Source: Faecalimonas sp.
GTDB taxonomy: Bacteria; Bacillota_A; Clostridia; Lachnospirales; Lachnospiraceae
Assembly (NCBI GenBank): GCA_026169575.1
Contig: JAPFCT010000014.1
Span: 1-7,802 of the forward strand
DNA: 7,802 nucleotides
Reading direction: 5' to 3'
In this document: one piece after another, positions 1 to 5,064 of the stretch
Layout: each line of letters begins with the position of its first letter
Position numbering within the stretch: position 1 is the stretch's first letter
Translations under genes and position numbers: made by a program
The notes under the pieces: model-generated
What the model was told of the DNA's origin: nothing
Databases searched by the model: none
The model's input: the letters and a program-made list of their open reading frames with translations, nothing else

Positions 1-180
1 CGTTAGCTTTGCTATGCCATAAAATCCCAACCTCAAACTTTATAGAAGCTGACTGCCAAATTCTACTTTTGAATCAATGTGTTTTGCTCATCTCTATAGT
101 ATATAGTATTGAAAACCGGGAAGCAACCTAAAATCACCGGTTTTTGGAAAAACATCGTGTGATCCTTTTTATCAATACAA
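1..180. other. AT-rich upstream intergenic region, no assignable gene
   Basis: This stretch is clearly richer in A and T than the genes that follow. Its + strand is pyrimidine-rich, unlike the purine-rich coding strands downstream. One + frame is open from base 3 to a TAA at 129-131 (42 codons), so it could be the tail of a gene entering from the left. The peptide is not recognisable, and a run this short can occur by chance. The stop lies inside the loop of the inverted repeat at 112-144. No riboswitch, tRNA or insertion-sequence end was recognised. Confidence 0.5.
112..146 (+). terminator. Candidate intrinsic terminator upstream of the GGDEF gene
   Basis: AAAACCGG (112-119) pairs perfectly with CCGGTTTT (137-144), an 8-bp stem around a 17-base loop, and the T-run continues to 145. 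A-run and T-run lie on both sides, so it could act in either direction. The loop is longer than usual and half the stem is A-T, so stability is moderate. It would end transcription from a gene to the left before the promoter at 166-194. Confidence 0.45.
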
Positions 181-194
181 GAATATGGTATAAT
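166..194 (+). promoter_or_regulatory. Predicted extended -10 promoter of the diguanylate cyclase gene
   Basis: A perfect TATAAT at 189-194 is preceded by TGG (186-188), the extended -10 element. At a 17-base spacing lies a weak -35, TTTTTA (166-171), matching three of six consensus bases. The expected start of transcription is near base 201, giving a leader of about 50 bases. This fits a vegetative sigma-A promoter in which the TGn compensates for the poor -35. Confidence 0.65.
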
Positions 195-252
195 CTATCG
201 TATTCCATGCAACGGTCGGATAAAATAAAACAGAAATAAGAGGATGTGCATC

Positions 253-1164
253 GTGAAGGAAAAATATACTTGTTATGAGATCAGACGTGAGATAGAGAGC
301 CTGCAAAATACATTCGAGATCGTGAGGGTAGTTGATCCGGTACAGAGGGCTGTATACGAAAATGAAAAGAGGGACAAAGCAGGATGTGAAAAGATCTTCT
401 GCTATGAAATATGGGGGAAAGGGAAGCCATGCGAGAATTGTACAGCGGCGAGAGCGCTGCTGAGCAGAGGAAAATGTGTCAAGGTAGAGTTTATAAGAAA
501 GAAGGCATATCTTGTGATCGCCAGATATTTAGAGCTGGAGGGAAGAGAACTGGTGCTGGAACTTGTCACAAAACTTGAGTTTCAGGAGATCCGGGGAGGA
601 AAGAGTCCGCTTTACGATGAAGTTTATAATCTTCATCATAATATTTACCGGGATGAACTGACAGGGGTGTATAACCGCAGATTTTTAAATGAGAGGCTTC
701 CGCTTTTGCTGAAGCAGGCAGAGTATCAGAAAGAGCAGATCGGACTGGCGCTTGTTGATATCGATTATTTTAAAGAGATGAACGACACTTACGGACATCT
801 GGCAGGTGATGAAGGTCTGCGTGCGGCGGCCCAGGCGATGGAAGACGGGATCAAACCGGAGTACGATGATTTCGTGGCAAGACTTGGGGGAGATGAATTT
901 ATCATTGTCTATCACGGGATCAGTCCGGAGATCTTTGCGCAGAAGCTGGAAGAACTGGTAGAGCGGATCCAGGGGATGCCGGTTGGAAGAGGAAATGTAG
1001 AAAAGGAGGAGCAGACGATCACGGTCAGCATCGGAGGGACGATGAATACAGAAGTTCCTCCGTCAGATATGGAAGGATTGCTGGATGCTGCAGACCGGCG
1101 GCTGTATATGGCAAAACGGCAGGGAAGAAATAAAGCGGTCTACCGGGAGCAATCTGGATTGTAA
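253..1164 (+). CDS. Diguanylate cyclase with N-terminal Cys-rich PAS-like sensor domain
   Basis: Predicted to join two GTP into the second messenger c-di-GMP. The C-terminal GGDEF domain is complete: DELTGVYNR (134-142 from the GTG start), metal-binding DIDYFK (169-174), N177, GHLAGD (181-186) and the active loop GGDEF (212-216). The inhibitory I-site RxxD, expected at 203-206, reads EYDD, so feedback by bound c-di-GMP is probably lost. The N-terminal ~110 residues look PAS-like and carry Cys45, Cys50, Cys60, Cys63 and Cys75. The core CYEIWGKGKPCENC resembles a cysteine motif common in clostridial sensor-GGDEF proteins and suggests metal or redox sensing. No membrane segment or signal peptide is seen, so it should be cytosolic. 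Start: AAGAGG (238-243) abuts the ATG at 244 but sits 9 bases before GTG 253, which I therefore prefer; ATG 244 would add three residues (306 aa). It has its own promoter. The enzyme class is secure and the signal is unknown. Confidence 0.9.
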   Translation: MKEKYTCYEIRREIESLQNTFEIVRVVDPVQRAVYENEKRDKAGCEKIFCYEIWGKGKPCENCTAARALLSRGKCVKVEFIRKKAYLVIARYLELEGRELVLELVTKLEFQEIRGGKSPLYDEVYNLHHNIYRDELTGVYNRRFLNERLPLLLKQAEYQKEQIGLALVDIDYFKEMNDTYGHLAGDEGLRAAAQAMEDGIKPEYDDFVARLGGDEFIIVYHGISPEIFAQKLEELVERIQGMPVGRGNVEKEEQTITVSIGGTMNTEVPPSDMEGLLDAADRRLYMAKRQGRNKAVYREQSGL

Positions 1165-1194
1165 GCGCGAAAAACTGTATTTCAGACAGAATGG

Positions 1195-1224
1195 TTGAAA
1201 AGTCCAAAAGGAAGAGCGTATAAT
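1195..1224 (+). promoter_or_regulatory. Strong predicted promoter of the two-component operon
   Basis: TTGAAA (1195-1200) and TATAAT (1219-1224) are separated by 18 bases, eleven of twelve bases matching the sigma-A consensus. Transcription would start near 1231, about 20 bases before the ATG at 1252, leaving room only for the Shine-Dalgarno. The -35 coincides with a TTG that is in frame with the regulator, so automated calling could mistake the promoter for coding sequence. Confidence 0.75.
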
Positions 1225-1251
1225 GACGGCAGAAAGGAAAGGGAAGATGAG

Positions 1252-1956
1252 ATGCCAAAGATTGCAGTGTGTGACGATGAGAAAGAGAGTGTCATACGGT
1301 TAAAGGAGATGATTTTATCTGCGGGTATCCCGGCTGAGATCGACTGTTATGAAAGTGGGGAAAGCCTGACGAAGTCTGGAAAAAATTATGATATCATTTT
1401 TCTTGATATAGACATGGGCGGAATGAATGGGATCGAGACGGCAAAGATCATCAGGGGAAAAGATAAGAATGTAAAAATCATCTATGTGACGAGCTACGCG
1501 GAATATGTCCATTATGCGTTTTCCGTCCACGCGTTTGGTTATCTTTTAAAACCGGTGAGTCCGGACCAGGTCAAAGAACAGCTGCAGGAGGCGTCTGACT
1601 ATTACAAGGAGCGGGAGAAAGAGGATGAGACGAGGATCCGGTTTGAGACAAAGGAAGGATCCGTACTTGTAAAAGTCAGAGACATCTATTATTTTGAATA
1701 CCGGGAGCGCCGGGTACATATGAGGACCAAAGGGGAAGAACTGATCATTCGGGGAGGAGTCCGGGAGGTGGCAGAGCGGATGCAGGAATATGACTTTGCA
1801 GTGCCCCATAAAAGTTTTGTAGTCAATTTGTTCTATGTAAGGGCGGTGAAAGGGTATGATATCCGGATGATGGATGGCAGCCTGATTCCGCTTTCCCAGA
1901 AAAAATCAACAGAATTCCGGACCAGACTCAATAAATTTCTTTCAGGTTGTATTTAG
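1252..1956 (+). CDS. LytTR-family response regulator (AgrA/LytR type)
   Basis: A 234-residue DNA-binding transcription regulator. The N-terminal receiver domain (about 2-118) has the acidic pocket Asp8/Asp9, phosphoacceptor Asp52 in FLDIDM, Thr80 and Lys100 (LLKP), all expected for a working phosphorylation switch. The C-terminal LytTR domain (about 130-232) has the typical YYFEYRERRVHM strand and the VPHKSFVVNLFYV segment. Family members bind pairs of short sites upstream of promoters and usually activate them. The start is ATG 1252: GGGAAG at 1241-1246 lies 5 bases before it, and the protein then begins MPKIAVCDDE, exactly as receivers do. A TTG at 1195 would add 19 residues, but these overlap the promoter. 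The histidine kinase follows 69 bases downstream and is the obvious partner. The operon may be autoregulated; the actual targets cannot be read from the window. Confidence 0.93.
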   Translation: MPKIAVCDDEKESVIRLKEMILSAGIPAEIDCYESGESLTKSGKNYDIIFLDIDMGGMNGIETAKIIRGKDKNVKIIYVTSYAEYVHYAFSVHAFGYLLKPVSPDQVKEQLQEASDYYKEREKEDETRIRFETKEGSVLVKVRDIYYFEYRERRVHMRTKGEELIIRGGVREVAERMQEYDFAVPHKSFVVNLFYVRAVKGYDIRMMDGSLIPLSQKKSTEFRTRLNKFLSGCI

Positions 1957-1964
1957 AAAGAAAT
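1935..1964 (+). repeat. Perfect 9-bp inverted repeat over the response regulator stop codon
   Basis: ATTTCTTTC (1935-1943) is exactly complementary in reverse to GAAAGAAAT (1956-1964), with a 12-base loop. The stop codon TAG (1954-1956) sits at the loop/right-arm border. Only two of nine pairs are G-C and no T-run follows, so it is not a normal terminator. It could be an mRNA hairpin between the regulator and kinase cistrons, or chance in an A/T-rich stretch. Confidence 0.4.
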
Positions 1965-2025
1965 GTAAAGAAAGGCATAGAAAGAAGCGTATATAGAGAA
2001 AGACGGGAAGAGAGGTGGCGCAGAG

Positions 2026-3330
2026 TTGACTGTAAATATATTGTTGAACGTTGCGGAGTTGATCGTGATCCAGACGATGATCTATTATTTCCTGAGCCGT
2101 CTTCCACGGGAGATTTACAGACCAAAATGGTGTTATCCGGCGGTATTTCTTCTGCACAGTATGTTGTTGTGGTATGCGCTTTATGGATGGAAGAGCGTGG
2201 GGGCAGCTGCGTTGATCACGGTGGCAGGATGTGTGCTGGCCGGGTATGTTTTATTTACAACAAGCCGGGTACAGATGTTTTACAGCTGCGTTTATGCGGT
2301 GATCCTGATTTTGTGCCAGGGCATTGTCCTATATGGAATGGGAAGCATCTATGCGCATCTTGGACGTTTTATCACTTACCGGGAAGCAAATGAGATGATT
2401 CTTTTTAAGATTGCAGCAGAAATTTTTGTGACAAGAGCATTTGTGTGGATCTCACGTAGGAGAAGGAAAAACAGTCTGACAAAATTTCAGTATGCAGTGT
2501 TTCTGATCGTTCCAGTATTCAGTGTGGTCTATCTCTATTCCATCTGTCTGCTTTCCGGTGTATATGTCCAGCTTTACGGAATGGAACTTGTAGTTTTTAA
2601 TATTGTGCTTCTGATTGTCATGAATGGATGCATGACCTGCCTGCTTGTGAAGATCTTAAAGGCAAATTCACTTCAGAATGAACTGAATCTGGCAAACCAG
2701 AAGGAGGAGATGCAGTGCAGGTATTATGAGGAAATCGAGCAGAAATATCAGGAGTCGAGAAGGATCATCCATGACATGCGAAACCATCTTCTTGCGATCG
2801 GGCAGCTCCAGAAAGAAGGTGAAGGAGAACGGGCAGAACAGTATATGGAAGATGTGCATCAGATGCTGAATGCATTTGGTCATAAATATTACACGGATCA
2901 CCGGCTGCTGAATATTATTCTGAACGACAAGGAGAAGACGGCAGAGAGAGCACAGGTGACGTTTGATGTGAAGATCGGTGCGATCGATCTGCAAGGAATG
3001 AAAGACAGTGATGTGACAACTGTATTTGCCAATCTTCTGGATAATGCGGTGGAGGCTGCAAGAGAATCCGAGCAAAGAGAAGTGTTTGTGCGGGCAGACA
3101 GTGTCCATGAATTCAATGTGATCCGCATTGAGAATACGATACCGGTATGTAAGAAAAAGAAAGAGGGGCATATGGGAGTCGGATTGGACAATGTAAGAAG
3201 AGCGCTGGAAAAATATGATGGGAGCTTTCAGAGAGAACGGACAGACGGAAAATACGTCTGCATTGTGACAATGCCAAAGCTTGCAGGCATGACAGAAAAA
3301 GAAGAGGAATCCGAGCGAATGAAACGATAA
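2026..3330 (+). CDS. Membrane sensor histidine kinase, GHKL type (AgrC/VirS-like)
   Basis: A 434-residue sensor kinase expected to phosphorylate the LytTR regulator encoded just upstream. The first ~210 residues hold six to seven hydrophobic spans (about 4-23, 36-53, 58-78, 84-106, 124-142, 156-177, 186-209), the polytopic sensor of peptide-responsive AgrC-type kinases. A coiled-coil-like linker (about 212-245) leads to HDMRNHL with phosphoacceptor His249, then the ATPase: N-box NLLDNAVEAA (336-345; Asn336, Asn340) and G-box GVGLDNV (384-390). The sequence has HDxRNH rather than the longer H-box of classical HisKA kinases. The start is a TTG at 2026, supported by AGAGGTGG (2011-2018) seven bases upstream; the next in-frame ATG (residue 18) would cut into the first span. 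The last ~15 residues are charged and low in complexity. The signal is unknown, and no AgrB/AgrD-like peptide gene is in the window. Confidence 0.9.
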   Translation: MTVNILLNVAELIVIQTMIYYFLSRLPREIYRPKWCYPAVFLLHSMLLWYALYGWKSVGAAALITVAGCVLAGYVLFTTSRVQMFYSCVYAVILILCQGIVLYGMGSIYAHLGRFITYREANEMILFKIAAEIFVTRAFVWISRRRRKNSLTKFQYAVFLIVPVFSVVYLYSICLLSGVYVQLYGMELVVFNIVLLIVMNGCMTCLLVKILKANSLQNELNLANQKEEMQCRYYEEIEQKYQESRRIIHDMRNHLLAIGQLQKEGEGERAEQYMEDVHQMLNAFGHKYYTDHRLLNIILNDKEKTAERAQVTFDVKIGAIDLQGMKDSDVTTVFANLLDNAVEAARESEQREVFVRADSVHEFNVIRIENTIPVCKKKKEGHMGVGLDNVRRALEKYDGSFQRERTDGKYVCIVTMPKLAGMTEKEEESERMKR

Positions 3331-3404
3331 ACGTGCAGAAAAACAGAAATCCGGAATCGGTGAAAGAAATAAAGATGCAGAGTTGCAGGAAAGAAGGAAT
3401 GGAT

Positions 3405-3839
3405 ATGAGAAAAGGCAGAAAAACATGGAAAAAAGCAGCTGCAGGCATAGGGTGTGCGGCGGCGCTGCTTATCGCGGGATGTTCAGGTCAGAAACCGCTG
3501 TCAGACCGCTTTGAGGAGGAAACCGTGAAAAAGACGGCAGAAGAGATCATCGCGCTTGTCCATGAGGGAGATTATGAAACAATCATCGAGGAGTATGAAA
3601 GCGCAAAGCTTGTGACGGTGCTGACCGAGGAGGATCTAAGCAGTGCAGTGCAGCCGGTGATGGAAGAACTGGGAAAGCCGGGAGAAATCGAGAAGACAGC
3701 TGTGACCGGAAGCGAGAATCCGGAGACGAAGGAAGCATATGCGACAGCGGTCAGTGTGGTATCTTATGAAAATGGAAAGGCGCAGTATACGATCACATTT
3801 AACCAGTCTATGAAAATGGAAGGATTCTACATTAAATAG
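3405..3839 (+). CDS. Putative lipoprotein with DUF3887-like C-terminal domain
   Basis: A 144-residue predicted lipoprotein of unknown function. The N-terminus is a type II signal peptide: basic start MRKGRKTWKK, hydrophobic core, then lipobox Ile23-Ala24-Gly25-Cys26, so Cys26 would be lipid-modified and the rest displayed outside the membrane. The mature part starts with a charged helix-rich region and ends in a beta-rich segment, YTITFNQSMKMEGFYIK, which resembles the end of DUF3887 domains. ATG 3405 is chosen because AAGGA (3394-3398) lies six bases upstream; ATG 3399 is also possible. A GTG at 3333 is in frame but would put 24 polar residues before the signal peptide, so it is rejected. 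It follows the kinase by 74 bases without a terminator and precedes the DUF3784 gene by 14 bases, so cotranscription is likely. Lipoprotein status is firm; the domain assignment is from memory of the family pattern. Confidence 0.8.
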   Translation: MRKGRKTWKKAAAGIGCAAALLIAGCSGQKPLSDRFEEETVKKTAEEIIALVHEGDYETIIEEYESAKLVTVLTEEDLSSAVQPVMEELGKPGEIEKTAVTGSENPETKEAYATAVSVVSYENGKAQYTITFNQSMKMEGFYIK

Positions 3840-3853
3840 GGGAGGAAAACGCT

Positions 3854-4600
3854 ATGACAGGATGGATCATCTTTGTAGTGTTTGCGGTGATGGGAATCCT
3901 TTTCTGGACGGGAAAAGGCGGATGGCTCATCGCGGGCTATAATACAGCGAGCGCAGAGGAAAAGAAACGGTATGATGAGAAAAAGTTAAACCGAACGATG
4001 GCAAAAGGATGGACCGTGATCACTGCAGGACTTTTGTTTCTTAATCTTGCCGGGGAGGATGCAGCCCCGGTTTTTCTGGCAATCTTTGTAATCCTTGTGT
4101 TTGCGGGGGTCGGATATATTCTTCTGATGTCAAACAACTGTTATGTGGAAGCAGAAGGACTGTCTGCGGCAGAAGCGGAAAAAATTGCCAGGGAAAAAAG
4201 AAATGGAAAGCGTTTCTCTATGATCGCGCTTGCCATCCTTGCGGTTCTGGTCGGAGTACCGATGTTTGGAGGATCTGTCAGGACGGAATTTGACGGAGAA
4301 AAGATCCGACTGTCCGGTTTTCTCGTGCCTGGTTATACACTGGAGAGGGAGGAAATTCTTTCAGTAGATTACGAAACAGAGCTGGATCTGGGAAAAAGGA
4401 TCAATGGAAACGGTTCCGTGAGGATTCAGGCAGGGCAGTTCCGAAATGAGAGATTCGAAAATTATCGTCTGTACAGTTATAACAGATGCAGCGAATATGT
4501 TGTGATCGGTACAGAAACAAAAACGATCGTTGTGAATGATAAGACACCTGAGAAGACAAAAGAACTGTATGAGAAAATAAAAATATTTTCAGAGAGGTGA
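3854..4600 (+). CDS. DUF3784 membrane protein with C-terminal PH-like domain
   Basis: A 248-residue integral membrane protein of unknown function. The N-terminal part fits DUF3784: a first span (about 2-18), the signature GKGGWLIAGYNTASAEEKKR (20-39) followed by YDEKKL, then spans at about 51-66 and 73-92. A charged linker (98-120) leads to a fourth span (about 121-139). The last ~105 residues are soluble and beta-rich (EFDGEKIRLSGF, then DIxSV-like EEILSVDYE, a glycine-rich middle, and EYVVIGTETKTIVVNDKTPE), the layout of small bacterial PH-like domains. GGGAGGA (3840-3846) lies seven bases before the ATG. The gene is tightly linked to the lipoprotein upstream and the SdpI-family gene six bases downstream. 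DUF3784 proteins are, to my knowledge, usually short, so the PH-like extension is notable. The domain call at the N-terminus is good; the PH call is tentative. Confidence 0.82.
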   Translation: MTGWIIFVVFAVMGILFWTGKGGWLIAGYNTASAEEKKRYDEKKLNRTMAKGWTVITAGLLFLNLAGEDAAPVFLAIFVILVFAGVGYILLMSNNCYVEAEGLSAAEAEKIAREKRNGKRFSMIALAILAVLVGVPMFGGSVRTEFDGEKIRLSGFLVPGYTLEREEILSVDYETELDLGKRINGNGSVRIQAGQFRNERFENYRLYSYNRCSEYVVIGTETKTIVVNDKTPEKTKELYEKIKIFSER

Positions 4601-4606
4601 TCATGT

Positions 4607-4987
4607 ATGATGGAATTTTGGTTTTTATTTATTTGTAATATGCTCGTGCCTGCGACGATGCTTGTATTGGGACATGCATTTAAGGGGATCCATTTTCCAA
4701 AAGACATCAATGCACTCTGTGGTTACCGCACAACAATGTCGATGAAAAATGAGAACACGTGGAAATTTGCAAACACTTACTGGGGACAGATCTGCTGGCG
4801 GACCGGCTGGGGGATTGCGTTTCTCACAGTTTTTGCGACGATCCTTTCTTATCTTGCCGGAGAAGATATATTTCACACGACATCGATCGTACTTTGTATG
4901 GGACAGTGTGTATTTCTGCTCATGACGATCATTCCGGTAGAGAAAGCACTGAAGAAGAAATTTGATCAGAACGGGGAGGAGCGATAA
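4607..4987 (+). CDS. SdpI-family small membrane protein
   Basis: A 126-residue membrane protein with three predicted spans (about 4-24, 67-85, 91-110). Between the first two lies GYRTTMSMKNENTWKFAN (39-56), which matches the SdpI family signature GYRTxxSMKNxxTWxFAN. B. subtilis SdpI gives immunity to the cannibalism toxin SdpC and sequesters the repressor SdpR; that protein is about 200 residues, so this one holds only the SdpI core. Many Firmicutes have family members with no known toxin, so immunity here is a hypothesis. AGGTGA (4595-4600) lies six bases before ATG 4607 and overlaps the stop of the DUF3784 gene, suggesting translational coupling. An ATG at 4603 is out of frame and ends after 11 codons. 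Likely last gene of the operon; the pcrA promoter starts 14 bases after its stop. Family membership is confident, function is not. Confidence 0.85.
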   Translation: MMEFWFLFICNMLVPATMLVLGHAFKGIHFPKDINALCGYRTTMSMKNENTWKFANTYWGQICWRTGWGIAFLTVFATILSYLAGEDIFHTTSIVLCMGQCVFLLMTIIPVEKALKKKFDQNGEER

Positions 4988-5000
4988 CAGATTTCCGGCA

Positions 5001-5028
5001 TTGCGTTTCGCGGAGAGTTTGGTATAAT
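5001..5028 (+). promoter_or_regulatory. Predicted extended -10 promoter of pcrA
   Basis: TATAAT (5023-5028) is preceded by TGG (5020-5022). TTGCGT (5001-5006) lies 16 bases upstream as a partial -35. The start of transcription would be near 5035, about 30 bases before the ATG. No terminator separates this promoter from the SdpI-family gene, so readthrough from upstream could add to pcrA expression. Confidence 0.7.
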
Positions 5029-5064
5029 AGGATACAGCAGGAAGGGATAAGGAGTCGTAAAACT

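Noticed and set aside
3..131. Tail of an upstream gene in the + frame from base 3
   Set aside because: Forty-two open codons in AT-rich DNA are not significant and the peptide is unfamiliar; recorded only as a possibility in the description of the region.
112..243. c-di-GMP riboswitch ahead of the diguanylate cyclase gene
   Set aside because: The conserved bases and tetraloop/receptor pattern of the GEMM riboswitches as I know them are absent; only a simple hairpin is present and it lies upstream of the promoter.
1947..2393. 148-codon + strand open frame across the start of the kinase gene
   Set aside because: It overlaps the clearly homologous kinase in another frame, begins inside the regulator's end, and its translation has no recognisable domain or membrane pattern.
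3333..3404. Longer lipoprotein starting at GTG 3333
   Set aside because: It would place 24 polar residues ahead of the signal peptide and lacks a ribosome site; ATG 3405 has one at proper spacing.
2668..3426. 252-codon open frame on the - strand opposite the kinase ATPase domain
   Set aside because: The + strand carries all GHKL kinase motifs here; the antisense product is Phe/Ser/Leu-rich low-quality sequence of the kind produced opposite purine-rich genes, with no start context.
4603..4638. Tiny 11-codon frame starting at ATG 4603, considered as a signal peptide gene
   Set aside because: It is only two bases from the Shine-Dalgarno, overlaps the SdpI-family start in another frame, and has no export or processing features.
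5001..5014. GCG-TTT-CGC mini hairpin near the pcrA promoter as an operator
   Set aside because: Three pairs around three bases, expected by chance.
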